A DNA stretch of 64,000 nucleotides from Bradyrhizobium macuxiense (GTDB taxonomy: Bacteria > Pseudomonadota > Alphaproteobacteria > Rhizobiales > Xanthobacteraceae): contig NZ_VITY01000003.1 in the NCBI RefSeq assembly GCF_007993935.1, positions 124,001 through 188,000 on the forward strand, written 5' to 3'. The position numbers were made by a program, and so were the translations under genes. Below the pieces are notes generated by a model that did not search any database, was not told where the DNA came from, and saw only the letters and a program-made list of their open reading frames with translations. How positions within the stretch are numbered: position 1 is the stretch's first letter; every line of letters begins with the position of its first letter. Positions 1 through 8,555 of the stretch are shown here, one piece after another.

Positions 1-546
1 CTGTCGCTGTGCATCGGCGGCTGCGGCTATGGCGCCGAGCTCGACAAGCGCGAGACGTTTCGCGCCGAGGCCGATGTGATCGCGGGCATGATCCGTAAGG
101 AGGGCATGCCGGCCTTCGCCGAGCGCTATGCCTATGGGCCGACGCGCGTGCAGTACGAGAACAAGGACCCGCGCGGCCATGCCGAATTCAAGCGCATGCT
201 GGCCGAGCATTCGGCGGTGGGATCGGCCAACACCCAGCAGGGCGTGCAGAAGGAGCGTCCGTCGCTCTACACGCTGGTCGACGAGATGAAGCGGATCAAT
301 GTGCCGACGCTGATCATCACCGGCGACGAGGATTGGCCGTGCCTTCTGCCGGGCATCCTGATGAAGCAGAGCATCCCGTCGGCTGCACTCGCGGTGATGC
401 CGAACTGCGGCCACGCCATCAACATCGAGGAGCCTGACGAATACAACCGCATCGTCGGCGATTTCCTGTCCCAGGTCGAAAGCGGCCGCTGGCCGCAGCG
501 TGATCCTCGCGCGGTGAGTGCCTCGATCACCGGGATGAAGGACTAG
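1..546 (+). CDS. alpha/beta hydrolase, C-terminal part (cut by window edge)
   Basis: The reading frame is open from base 1 and stops with TAG at 544-546, so the gene starts outside the window and only the last 181 residues are seen. The tail carries a typical alpha/beta-hydrolase ending: a strand with INVPTLIITGDEDWP (the acid-bearing loop) and then MPNCGHAINIEEP, which supplies the catalytic histidine. A GTG at 76 lies inside the frame but there is no reason to start there, because matching sequence continues upstream. The nucleophile elbow is not visible. The substrate cannot be told from this part. The next gene begins 409 bases downstream. Confidence 0.8.
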   Translation: MSLCIGGCGYGAELDKRETFRAEADVIAGMIRKEGMPAFAERYAYGPTRVQYENKDPRGHAEFKRMLAEHSAVGSANTQQGVQKERPSLYTLVDEMKRINVPTLIITGDEDWPCLLPGILMKQSIPSAALAVMPNCGHAINIEEPDEYNRIVGDFLSQVESGRWPQRDPRAVSASITGMKD

Positions 547-813
547 CGCGCGTACTCATCGTCAGCGGCTTGCGTGAGAAGGCGAGGGGCTCCATTGCCC
601 CTTGCCCAAATGCTCGTGCGCGATCGGCCAACCGGATTGTTGCTTGCGGCACTCTGGTGCTTCATCCATTTCCGCCAATTTCTTCGCGCACTCCGCCATG
701 TCGGATCGTCGCCACGCAATACGCGCGAGAGCGGATCGATTCGTGACGCGCGTGCGTCATAGCGATCAATCCAATATCGCAGGCAAGCGCTGCAACCGAC
801 GCGTGAATCGAAG

Positions 814-847
814 CGCGCGATGATGAATCAACGCGCGATGATGAATC
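814..847. repeat. short direct repeat, 16 nt twice
   Basis: The 16-mer CGCGCGATGATGAATC occurs at 814-829 and again at 832-847, a period of 18 bases, in the 408-base gap before the phosphoesterase gene. No gene is supported in 547-954. The repeat could be a pair of regulator sites or a chance duplication. Confidence 0.6.
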
Positions 848-920
848 GTTGTGACGATGTGTTGCTCGCACAAAACTTACACGGCGCTGTCATCGGCGAT
901 GGATAACTTGTCGCAGGTCG

Positions 921-938
921 ACGTCACAAATCTGTAAA
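921..938 (+). promoter_or_regulatory. PhoB-box-like sequence before the phosphoesterase gene
   Basis: The 18 bases ACGTCACAAATCTGTAAA match 13 of 18 positions of the enterobacterial/rhizobial Pho-box consensus CTGTCATAAATCTGTCAT, including the central AAATCTGT. A separate perfect half-site CTGTCAT lies at 887-893. The box ends only 16 bases before the GTG start, which is closer than usual, so the position argues for caution. The downstream gene encodes a phosphoesterase, which fits phosphate control. Confidence 0.4.
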
Positions 939-954
939 ATCAAGGGGCACTACG

Positions 955-2646
955 GTGAAAGCCAAATTTCTTTCGACGGTCGGAGTCTGTCTGGTTGCTG
1001 CCGCTGCAATTGCATGCAGCGCCGCCGCTCAGGACGACAGGGATCACGATCATCGTCATCCGCACGACATCCACACCGCAACGCCGATCAAGCATCTCGT
1101 CGTCATCTTCAACGAGAACCGCTCGTTCGATCATTATTTCGCGACCTATCCGAATGCAGCCAACCCGACCGGCTCGATTCCGTTCACTGCGAAGCCGCAT
1201 ACGCCGAAGGTCAACAACCTCGCTAACGCCAATCTGCTGACCAACAACCCGAACCTCAATCCGGCCAACGGTACCGGCGCGACGAATCCGTTCCGCCTCG
1301 ATCGCACCCAGGCGAACACGCGCTCGCAGAACCACGCCTACACGCCCGAGCAGCAGGCGGTCGACAACGGCAACGAAGACCTGTTTCCGAAGTTCACGGG
1401 TCGCGGCACCGCCGGCGGCGTCGGCGCCTTCGGCACCAACGGCCAGGTGATGGGCTATTTCGACGGTAACACCGTCACCGCGTTCTGGAATTACGCCCAG
1501 AACTTCGCGATGAGCGACAACAACTGGACCGACACTTTCGGTCCGTCGACGCCCGGCGCGCTCGAGGTGGTCTCCGGCCAGACCAACGGTGCGCAGAACA
1601 TCGTCGGCACGTCGTCGTCGATCGCCGACGGCCAGGGCGGCCTGACGCTGATCGGTGACACCGATCCTGCATATGACTCCTGCTCGAGCACGACCAGCCA
1701 GGTCCTGATGACCAGCAAGAACATCGGCGACCTGCTCAACGCCGAGCAGATCAGCTGGGGCAGCTTCATGGGCGGGTTCGATCTGACGCTCAAGAACAGC
1801 AACGGCACCACCAATTGTGGCCGCAGCACCTTCTCGAGCAACGTCAACGGCACCATCGTGGACTACATCCCGCACCACGCCTGGTTCCAGTACTACAAGT
1901 CGACGGCCAACCCGACCCATGCGCGGCCGAGCTCGGTCAACGCGATCGGCCACACCTACGTTCCCGGCAGCAAGACGGTCGATCCGGCCAATCATGCCTA
2001 CGATCTCGAGGATTTCTACGCCTCGGTGAAGGCCGGCAACTTCCCGGCCGTCTCCTACATCAAGATGCCGGCCTATCAGGACGGTCATCCCGGCAACTCC
2101 GATCCGCTCGACGAGCAGGCGGGCAATGTCGAGCTGATCAACTTCCTGGAGACGCAGAAGGAGTGGCGCGAGACCGCGGTCATCATCACCTATGACGACT
2201 CCGACGGCTGGTACGACCACCAGTACATCGCGCCGACCAGCGCCTCGTATGATCCGACCGCCGACCAGGTCAACGGTCCCGGCCAGTGCGGCCGCGGTGT
2301 CGGCAAGCAGACCCAGCCGAACGGCCTCAACGGCCAGCCGGTGAACGGCCGCTGCGGTCCCGGCACGCGCACGCCGTTCATCGTGATCTCGCCCTTCGCC
2401 AAGAAGAACTTCGTCAGCCACACCCGCATCTCGCAGGCGTCGGTCGTGCGCTTCATCGAAGACAACTGGCTGCACGGCCAGCGTCTCGGCGGCGGCTCGT
2501 TCGACGACGGCGTCGAACCGATCACGGACCTGTTCGATTTCGATCACGGTCACGATCGTGACGATGACGACCGGCAGAACAAGCTGTTCCTCGATCCGAC
2601 GGCGGGCACGGTGGTCGTCAGCGCTGACGATCATCACCATCACTAA
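955..2646 (+). CDS. secreted phosphoesterase (phospholipase C / acid phosphatase AcpA family)
   Basis: A 563-residue exported member of the phosphoesterase family PF04185, which hydrolyses phosphate monoesters or phospholipids outside the cytoplasm. Residues 1-25 form a signal peptide (cleavage likely after AAA). The family signature ENRSFDHYF is at residues 54-62, a Ser/Thr pair in FGPSTPG near 198-199 is the probable nucleophile, and YDDSDGWYDH at 413-422 supplies metal ligands. The start is GTG with AAGGGG at 942-947. Both ends of the mature protein are unusually rich in His and Asp (residues 27-40, and a tail ending in four His), which suggests metal binding. It is followed after 24 bases by a dihaem peroxidase gene, so the two are probably co-transcribed. 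Whether it acts on phospholipids or monoesters cannot be decided here. Confidence 0.88.
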   Translation: MKAKFLSTVGVCLVAAAAIACSAAAQDDRDHDHRHPHDIHTATPIKHLVVIFNENRSFDHYFATYPNAANPTGSIPFTAKPHTPKVNNLANANLLTNNPNLNPANGTGATNPFRLDRTQANTRSQNHAYTPEQQAVDNGNEDLFPKFTGRGTAGGVGAFGTNGQVMGYFDGNTVTAFWNYAQNFAMSDNNWTDTFGPSTPGALEVVSGQTNGAQNIVGTSSSIADGQGGLTLIGDTDPAYDSCSSTTSQVLMTSKNIGDLLNAEQISWGSFMGGFDLTLKNSNGTTNCGRSTFSSNVNGTIVDYIPHHAWFQYYKSTANPTHARPSSVNAIGHTYVPGSKTVDPANHAYDLEDFYASVKAGNFPAVSYIKMPAYQDGHPGNSDPLDEQAGNVELINFLETQKEWRETAVIITYDDSDGWYDHQYIAPTSASYDPTADQVNGPGQCGRGVGKQTQPNGLNGQPVNGRCGPGTRTPFIVISPFAKKNFVSHTRISQASVVRFIEDNWLHGQRLGGGSFDDGVEPITDLFDFDHGHDRDDDDRQNKLFLDPTAGTVVVSADDHHHH

Positions 2647-2670
2647 CGCGCTGGGATAACTGGACGTCAT

Positions 2671-4002
2671 ATGAACGGCCGCATGTTGTGGCTTCTCGGC
2701 GCCGGCCTGCTCTGCATGGCCGGCGCCGTTGCGGCAGTCGAGACGCAAGGGCTTCCGGGCACAAATCCGAATCCGGTGCAGCTCAGGCGTCCGCCTGTGG
2801 CTCCGCTGTCCGGAATGGCGCAGCTCGGCCAGAAGATCTTCTTCGACGCGTCGCTGTCGTCCTCGGGCGCGTTGTCGTGCGCATCCTGTCACAGTCCGGA
2901 CCACGCCTACGGTCCGCCCAATGATGCGGCGGTCATGCTCGGCGGGCCCGCGCAGTCCCGGCAAGGGACACGCGCCGTGCCGGGCCTGACCTATCTGGAG
3001 CGGCAACCGAATTTCAGCATCGGGCCCGAGAAGGACGAGGACGACAACGTCGTCGACTTCGCGCAACTGGCGGCGGCGGGCCAACGGGCCGCACGCGCCA
3101 AGAAGGTTGCGACCGGGACCGCCGCGTCGGCGGTCAACATCGTGCCGCAGGGCGGACTGTTCTGGGACGGCCGCGCCGATACGCTGCAGGACCAGGCGAT
3201 CTTCCCGCTGCTCGATCCCAACGAGATGGACGGCGGCAGCATCGAGGTGGTGGCGCAGAAGCTGCGCCAGGCGAGCTACGCGCCGCGTTTCGCCGAATTA
3301 TTCGGCGCCGGTGTCTTCGACAATACGCGGCTGCTGGTCGCGGAGGCGATGTTCGCGGTCGCGCGCTATCAGGTCGAGGAGCCGAGCTTCCATCCCTACA
3401 CCAGCAAGTTCGACTACTGGCTGGAAGGCAAGACGCGGCTCAGCGAGAGCGAGATGCGCGGCCTGCAATTGTTCAACGATCCGGACAAGGCCAATTGCGC
3501 CGGCTGCCACACCTCGGCGCCGACCCGCGACGGCCTGCCGCCGCTGTTCACCGACCATCAGTATGAGGCGCTCGGCGCGCCACGCAACGCCGCGCTCGGC
3601 AGCAATCGCGATCCCAACTATTTCGATCTCGGGGTCTGCGGCCCGTATCGCACCGACATTGCCGAGCAGACGCAATATTGCGGAATGTTTCTGACGCCGA
3701 CCTTGCGCAACACGGCAAAGCGCCGGGTATTCTTCCACAACGGCGTCTTCACCAGCCTCGAGCAGGTGCTCGATTTCTATAATTTCCGCGATACCAATCC
3801 GGACAAGGTGTATCCCCGCGCAGCCGACGGAAGGTTAAGGAAGTACGACGACCTGCCGGAAAAATATCACGGCAATGTCGACTTCAGCGATCCGCCGTTC
3901 GAGCGCCATTTGGGCGATACGCCTGCGATGACGGCGCAGGATGAAGCCGACATCATCGCCTTCCTGAAGACGTTGACCGACGGCTACCAGCCGGAGCGGT
4001 GA
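2671..4002 (+). CDS. dihaem cytochrome c peroxidase / MauG family protein
   Basis: A 443-residue exported protein with a signal peptide (about residues 1-22) and two c-type haem motifs, CASCH at 70-74 and CAGCH at 276-280. The conserved blocks FWDGRADTL (164-172) and TPTLRNTAKRRVFFHNGVF near the C-terminus are typical of the bacterial cytochrome c peroxidase / MauG superfamily. Members reduce hydrogen peroxide or oxidise a protein or small substrate in the periplasm. The Shine-Dalgarno region is weak. It lies 24 bases after the phosphoesterase on the same strand. A functional link with that enzyme is inferred only from position. Its length is somewhat greater than that of simple peroxidases (about 330), with an insert around residues 100-150. 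Confidence 0.88.
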   Translation: MNGRMLWLLGAGLLCMAGAVAAVETQGLPGTNPNPVQLRRPPVAPLSGMAQLGQKIFFDASLSSSGALSCASCHSPDHAYGPPNDAAVMLGGPAQSRQGTRAVPGLTYLERQPNFSIGPEKDEDDNVVDFAQLAAAGQRAARAKKVATGTAASAVNIVPQGGLFWDGRADTLQDQAIFPLLDPNEMDGGSIEVVAQKLRQASYAPRFAELFGAGVFDNTRLLVAEAMFAVARYQVEEPSFHPYTSKFDYWLEGKTRLSESEMRGLQLFNDPDKANCAGCHTSAPTRDGLPPLFTDHQYEALGAPRNAALGSNRDPNYFDLGVCGPYRTDIAEQTQYCGMFLTPTLRNTAKRRVFFHNGVFTSLEQVLDFYNFRDTNPDKVYPRAADGRLRKYDDLPEKYHGNVDFSDPPFERHLGDTPAMTAQDEADIIAFLKTLTDGYQPER

Positions 4003-4074
4003 GCGGTCGCCACCGTCCCTCGTGGAACCGATACGTGAGTTGGCAGCTCTTCGTCAGGCGCGCATAATGGGCGG

Positions 4075-4860
4075 ATGCATGTCGTCGAAGGCAACGGCGC
4101 AAGAATCCCCGTCATCGGGCTCGGCACATGGGAGCTGCGCGGGCGAACCTGCGCCCGCATCGTCGAGCAGGCACTGCGCCTGGGTTACCGGCACATCGAC
4201 ACCGCGCAGATCTATGACAATGAGCGCGAGGTCGGCGAGGGGCTGCGCGCCTCCGGCATCAAGCGCAACGATGTGTTCGTGACCACCAAGGTCTGGACCA
4301 CGCATTTCATGGCGAAGGATCTCGAACGTTCCGCCAAGGAGAGCCTGGCGCGGCTGCGTTTGACCGAGGTCGATCTGTTGCTGCTGCACTGGCCCAATCC
4401 GCACGTGCCGCTTGCTGAGACGCTCGGCGCGCTGGCGCGGGTCAAGCAGGCCGGACTGGCGCGGCATATCGGGCTCTCGAACTTCGACGTGGCGCAGATC
4501 GAGGAGGCGGTTGCGGCGTGTTCCGAACCGCTCGCCTGCGATCAGGTCGAGTACCATCCCTATCTCGGCCAGGCCGATGTGATCGAGGCCTGTGCACGCC
4601 ATGGCATGGCGTTCGTCGCCTACAGCCCGATCGCGAAGGGGCGCGTCAAGGGCGACCGCGCGCTGGCGCGGATCGGCGACCGCTATCGCAAGACGGCTGC
4701 CCAGATCTGCCTGCGCTGGCTGGTGCAACAGAATGTCTCGGCGATCCCGCGCACCTCAAAGCTCGAGCGGCTCCAGGAAAATATCGACATCTTCGATTTC
4801 GAGCTGTCGGATGAGGATATGCGCGAGATTACGGCGATGGGGAGCGCGGCCGCGCGCTGA
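4075..4860 (+). CDS. aldo/keto reductase (DkgB-like)
   Basis: A 261-residue NADPH-dependent aldo/keto reductase that reduces aldehydes or ketones in the cytoplasm. The catalytic tetrad is visible as Asp42 and Tyr47 (in HIDTAQIYDNE), Lys72 (TTKVW) and His105 (LLLHWPN). The C-terminal part carries IPRTSKLERLQEN, the usual cofactor-binding stretch. The nearest well-known relatives are 2,5-diketo-D-gluconate reductases, but the family has broad specificity. The ATG at 4075 gives an N-terminus of normal length. It stands alone, 72 bases after the peroxidase gene. Confidence 0.9.
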   Translation: MHVVEGNGARIPVIGLGTWELRGRTCARIVEQALRLGYRHIDTAQIYDNEREVGEGLRASGIKRNDVFVTTKVWTTHFMAKDLERSAKESLARLRLTEVDLLLLHWPNPHVPLAETLGALARVKQAGLARHIGLSNFDVAQIEEAVAACSEPLACDQVEYHPYLGQADVIEACARHGMAFVAYSPIAKGRVKGDRALARIGDRYRKTAAQICLRWLVQQNVSAIPRTSKLERLQENIDIFDFELSDEDMREITAMGSAAAR

Positions 4861-5038
4861 TGGCCCATCGGATCCTGGCCTGAGCATGGCGTCGCGGAAA
4901 ATGGCTGGGCAGCGGTCCGGATCGTGCTATTGCCCGCTGGCTGATCGCGGTTTTGGATCGCGAATGGGGGATTGAGGCAGGTGGGTTCCAGCCGGTATTG
5001 TAGCCGGCGGGGAGACGACACCGATGTGATCGAGCGGG

Positions 5039-5941
5039 ATGAAGTTTCGGCCAAACGCGGATATGATGGCGTCGGTGTTCGTGCACCTGATGCTGCTCGC
5101 GCTGATTTTCCTTTATTCGGAGGTTCATCAGTTCGATCCCGTCGCCGCTGATACGGTGCCGGTCGAGATCGTGACGCCGCAGGAGGTCGCCAAGGCGGAG
5201 ATCGAGCCTGATCCGGTGCCGAGCCCGTCGCCGACGCCCGAGTTGCAGTTGCCGTCACTCGACAAGCCGGTGGACTCAGCCAAGCCCGAACCAACTGCTC
5301 AAGCACAAGCGCCGCAGAAGCAGCAGTCCGCGCCGCAGCCGGCGCAGAAGCAGGCGACACCGGCGCCCAAGCCCAGCCCGGCGCCGCAACATGCCGCGGC
5401 CGAGCAGCAGCCCGCGCCGCCTGCACCCCAGACGCCGCCGATGCCCCAGCCGATGCCGCAGCAACAGGCGGCGGCGTCACCGCCTGCCTATACGCAGCCG
5501 GAGCCGGACCTGTCCGTCAAATACAATGTCATGCTTGGACTGCCGCCGGACATCTCCGTGAAGCCGCCGGCCGAGGCGCCGTCCGGCCCAGGTCCCGGCA
5601 AGGATAATTTCGACGCCGCGGCCACCGAGCAGGCCGACGTCGGCTCCAGCGTCGTCGCCGAATTCCGCCGCCATCTGAAGACCTGCATGAAGCTTCCGGC
5701 GACACTGAGCACGAGCGATGACGTCAAGATCAAGCTTCGGGTGTTCATGAAGCCCGACGGCAAGCTCGCCGCATCGCCTTTGCTGATCGAAGCCACCGCA
5801 TCGGAAAAGGGGCCGCTGCTGCTCAAGAGCGCGACCGATGCGCTGCAAACCTGCCAGCCCTATGCGATGCTGCCGCGGGATCGCTACGGCGAATGGAAGG
5901 TGCTCGACCTCGACTTCACGCCGCGCGATTTTGCGTCGTAG
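5039..5941 (+). CDS. TonB/TolA-like envelope protein, proline-rich
   Basis: A 300-residue protein with the layout of an energy-transducing periplasmic protein. There is one membrane anchor at about residues 10-28, a long stretch rich in Pro, Gln and Ala (about 60-160) that can span the periplasm, and a folded C-terminal domain of about 110 residues resembling the TolA/TonB C-terminal fold, with two cysteines (CMKLP and QTCQPY). No exbBD or tolQR gene is nearby, so its motor partner, if any, is elsewhere. A repeat element lies directly after the stop. The role as a TolA-type linker is inferred from architecture. Confidence 0.7.
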   Translation: MKFRPNADMMASVFVHLMLLALIFLYSEVHQFDPVAADTVPVEIVTPQEVAKAEIEPDPVPSPSPTPELQLPSLDKPVDSAKPEPTAQAQAPQKQQSAPQPAQKQATPAPKPSPAPQHAAAEQQPAPPAPQTPPMPQPMPQQQAAASPPAYTQPEPDLSVKYNVMLGLPPDISVKPPAEAPSGPGPGKDNFDAAATEQADVGSSVVAEFRRHLKTCMKLPATLSTSDDVKIKLRVFMKPDGKLAASPLLIEATASEKGPLLLKSATDALQTCQPYAMLPRDRYGEWKVLDLDFTPRDFAS

Positions 5942-5948
5942 GGCGGGC

Positions 5949-6033
5949 GTCCTTGCGAGCGAAGCGAAGCAATCCATGCTTCCGCGAAACGGATAGATGG
6001 ATTGCTTCGTCGCTTCGCTCCTCGCAATGACGG
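5949..6033. repeat. palindromic repeat family A, copy 1
   Basis: An imperfect palindrome whose arms read TTGCGAGCGAAGCGAAGC...AATCCAT (5953-5977) and ATGGATTGC...CTCGCAA (5997-6027). The same element occurs at 41111-41194 and 49451-49538. It sits between two convergent genes. When transcribed it would form a long hairpin. Confidence 0.85.
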
Positions 6034-6042
6034 GCGGCTTGT

Positions 6043-6720
6043 TCAGCTTCCCATCGCCTGCCAGGCGTTGGAGGCGAACTGCCGGCGCCAGATCACGATC
6101 ACGACCGCGGCGGTGGTGATGAACAGCACCCACGGACTGACGAACCAGCCGAGATAGCCGAGCGCGAAGAAGAACGCGCGCTGACCGCGGTTGAAGTGCC
6201 GGCCTGCGGTCTCGAACAGTCGCGTGGTGCGGATGACGTGCGCCTCCGCCTCGGGCGTATCGCGCTCGCCGGCCGGCGGCATCGCGCCGAACAGGATCGC
6301 GACATAGTTGAATAGGCGATAGGCCCACGCGAATTTGAAGAAGGTGTAGATGAAGATCAGGATCAGCCCGATGCACTTGACCTCCCACAGAGCCGGCGAG
6401 GGCGTCAGGTTGACCGGCAGCGCGCCGAGCACCGCGAGCGCGTCGTTGGTGGCGCGCAACAGCGCCAGCGCGCCGCCGATCGCGATCAGGCTGGTGGAGG
6501 CGAAGAACGCGGTGCCGTTCTGCAGGCTGGCCATGATCTGCATGTCGACCATCCGCGCGTCGCGGTGGAGCAGGTTCCGCACCCAGATCTCGCGATAGAC
6601 ATGCATCCGCGCCGACAGGCTGTCGCGCCCATAGGCGGTGTGCTCCAGCGTGATGGCATAGACCAGCCATTCCAGCGCAAAGAAGCTGACCGCTAGGATG
6701 TCGACCCAATAGCCGGTCAT
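6043..6720 (-). CDS. DUF599 membrane protein
   Basis: A 225-residue integral membrane protein with about four hydrophobic segments (near residues 5-22, 75-92, 112-135 and 190-212), matching the DUF599 family of unknown function. The basic motif around RMHVYREIWVRNLLHRDARMVDMQ between the first two membrane segments is typical of this family. The ATG start at 6720 fits the family length of about 220-240. It converges with the TolA-like gene across a palindromic repeat and diverges from the glutathione S-transferase gene. No function is established. Confidence 0.8.
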   Translation of the reverse strand: MTGYWVDILAVSFFALEWLVYAITLEHTAYGRDSLSARMHVYREIWVRNLLHRDARMVDMQIMASLQNGTAFFASTSLIAIGGALALLRATNDALAVLGALPVNLTPSPALWEVKCIGLILIFIYTFFKFAWAYRLFNYVAILFGAMPPAGERDTPEAEAHVIRTTRLFETAGRHFNRGQRAFFFALGYLGWFVSPWVLFITTAAVVIVIWRRQFASNAWQAMGS

Positions 6721-6841
6721 GGTGCCTTCCTTCGTGAACGCGCGGCTGCCAATCCGCGCCGCCTTGCATCCCGCGTCATGTACAGGTTGAACGCGTGCAA
6801 TGCACTATGGCAAACTGCGCGGGCAACAGGATTCCTCGGAC

Positions 6842-7495
6842 ATGCTCAAGCTCGTCATCGGCAACAAGAACTATTCGTCATGGTCGATGCGGCCCTGGCT
6901 GGCGCTGCGCGCCAACAACATCCCGTTCGAAGAGGTCTTCATTCCGCTCTACACGGACCAGGCCGACAAGGACCGCATCCTCTCGTTCAGCAAGGCCGGC
7001 AAGGTGCCGACACTGATCGATGGTGACGTCACGGTGTGGGATTCGCTGGCGATCATCGAATATCTCGCCGAGAAATTCCCCGACGCGAAGCTGTGGCCTG
7101 CGGATCGCGCCGTGCGCGCCCATGCCCGCGCGATCTCGGCCGAGATGCATTCCGGCTTCGTGCCGCTGCGCAGCGAATGCGGCATGAACCTGCACCGGCC
7201 GATCCGCGCCGTCGCGCTGTCGGACGATGCGAGGGCCAATGTGACGCGGATCGAGGAGATCTGGGCCGATTGCCACGCGCGCTATGGCAAGCAGGGGCCG
7301 TTCCTGTTCGGGGCATTCTCGGCGGCGGATGCGATGTACGCGCCCGTGGTGCATCGCTTCCGCACCTACGCGATCCCGGTGAAGCCCGAGGCGAAGCACT
7401 ATGTCGACGCCATGATGCAGTTGCCGGCATTCCAGGAATGGACCCGGGACGGCCTGGCCGAGACGCTGCGGATCGCGCGATTCGAGGACGTCTGA
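6842..7495 (+). CDS. glutathione S-transferase family protein
   Basis: A 217-residue cytosolic glutathione S-transferase. The N-terminal thioredoxin fold contains NKNYSSWSMRPWLAL, in which a serine of the SSW segment is expected to activate glutathione, and the cis-proline region KVPTLIDGD followed by WDSLAIIEYLAEKFP, the glutathione-binding Ser motif. The all-helical C-terminal domain follows. An in-frame ATG at 6800 would add 14 residues unlike the family, so the ATG at 6842 is preferred. The substrate is unknown. A TGCAATGCACTA sequence just upstream (6796-6807) nearly matches a PhaR-type motif but differs at one required base. Confidence 0.88.
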   Translation: MLKLVIGNKNYSSWSMRPWLALRANNIPFEEVFIPLYTDQADKDRILSFSKAGKVPTLIDGDVTVWDSLAIIEYLAEKFPDAKLWPADRAVRAHARAISAEMHSGFVPLRSECGMNLHRPIRAVALSDDARANVTRIEEIWADCHARYGKQGPFLFGAFSAADAMYAPVVHRFRTYAIPVKPEAKHYVDAMMQLPAFQEWTRDGLAETLRIARFEDV

Positions 7496-7611
7496 CGGTC
7501 GCAGCACTGCCGAATTGTGACAGCCGCCGCAAAGATCGCGGCTTGACGCCGCGCGGCCGAGGGCGTCGAATCCGACAGGCTGGTTTCGCAAGTCGTGAAA
7601 GGACTTAGACC

Positions 7612-7980
7612 ATGGGCATTCTCGATTCCCTGGAGAATTCGCCGGAGCTGAAGGGCATGCTTGGCCAGCTCGGCGCGGCCGTGATCCCCGTCGTGCTCGG
7701 CGAGGTGATGGGCAATGGCGGGCAGGGCGGCTTGTCCGCGATCGTGGCCAAGCTCGAGCAGGCCGGCCTCGGCGAGCAGGTCAAATCCTGGATCGGCACC
7801 GGCCAGAACCTGCCGATCACGGCCGAGCAGCTCCAGCAGGTGCTGGGCAGCGACACGGTCAAGCAGCTCGCCGCCAGGTTCAACATCCCCGTCGACCAGC
7901 TGTCCCAGGTGCTGGCCCAGCAGCTTCCGGGCGCGGTCGATAGCGCGAGCCCGAACGGCAAGCTGCCGCATACCGCCTGA
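7612..7980 (+). CDS. YidB/DUF937 family protein
   Basis: A 122-residue cytoplasmic protein of the YidB (DUF937) family. The pattern of Gly/Leu-rich helices followed by GLGEQVKSWIGTGQNLPITAEQLQQVLG is characteristic: an 'LG..VKSWIG.G.N.PI...Q...LG' block repeated in all homologues. The function of the family is not known. It begins with MGILDSL, which is well conserved. The gene appears monocistronic, 116 bases after the GST gene. Confidence 0.85.
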   Translation: MGILDSLENSPELKGMLGQLGAAVIPVVLGEVMGNGGQGGLSAIVAKLEQAGLGEQVKSWIGTGQNLPITAEQLQQVLGSDTVKQLAARFNIPVDQLSQVLAQQLPGAVDSASPNGKLPHTA

Positions 7981-8210
7981 GCCGGTGGAACCGGGTTCCC
8001 GCCGAGGCCCGGCGGGGAATTTCCGGCTGGCACGTAAATTGCTGTCTATCACCCTGAAAAACCTGCAAAAATAGCGCGTTCGCCATGCCCCAATCTTGCT
8101 GGATTTGGGGCAGGGCGATGTGCTAGCTTGCCGCAGGGTTCTCAAAATGCCGGCCAGAGCTATCGGGACTGTCAGCTCGGCCAGCAATCTCTAAAAAAAT
8201 GGAGAGGGCG

Positions 8211-8402
8211 TTGAAGCATAAGTACTCGATTGGCGAGATCGTCTATTTCACGGCCAGCAACGTGGCGCGCCCCGCTGCGAGCGGCACCTATGAGGTGATC
8301 CGCCTGCTGCCGACCGAGGGGGACGACTGCCAGTACCGCATCAAGAGCTCGACTGAAGCTTTCGAACGGGTGGCCAAGGAGAGCCAGCTCGCGCTGTCCT
8401 GA
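8211..8402 (+). CDS. small conserved hypothetical protein
   Basis: A 63-residue protein beginning MKHKYSIGEIVYF if the TTG at 8211 is used. That start has a good Shine-Dalgarno sequence (GGAGAGG, 8201-8207), whereas the ATG at 8199 has none and would add four residues. The sequence reads like a small beta-rich domain: IGEIVYFTASN, then GTYEVIRLLPTEGDDCQYRIKSS, then ERVAKESQL. This pattern (text on a coding strand, binding-loop-like Gly/Asp turn) is seen in short conserved proteins of Bradyrhizobium that have no assigned role. No transmembrane segment or signal peptide is present. Confidence 0.65.
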   Translation: MKHKYSIGEIVYFTASNVARPAASGTYEVIRLLPTEGDDCQYRIKSSTEAFERVAKESQLALS

Positions 8403-8555
8403 ACGAGTTGTGCGCAAGCCGGCGGCTGGAGCGGGTTTCCCGCCGCCGCCGTCAAAAGGCCCTGTTCGCGGATCCATTGTGCTGAAGGTTGGACGTCGAG
8501 GTGGCGACGTTGGCCGTCGCCGATTGTGCTTACGCTGCGTTGAGGGACATCGCGC

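Noticed and set aside
955..2646. Antibiotic resistance or toxin role for the phosphoesterase
   Set aside because: Family membership shows only a phosphoester hydrolase; nothing points to a toxin.
940..3084. Long open frame of 714 codons on the minus strand opposite the phosphoesterase gene
   Set aside because: It runs antisense through two well-supported genes, is rich in Arg and Val of the kind produced by GC-rich antisense reading, and has no recognisable domain.
6796..6807. TGCAATGCACTA upstream of the glutathione S-transferase gene as a PhaR site
   Set aside because: One required base is wrong (T instead of A/C), and it lies in a region without other support.
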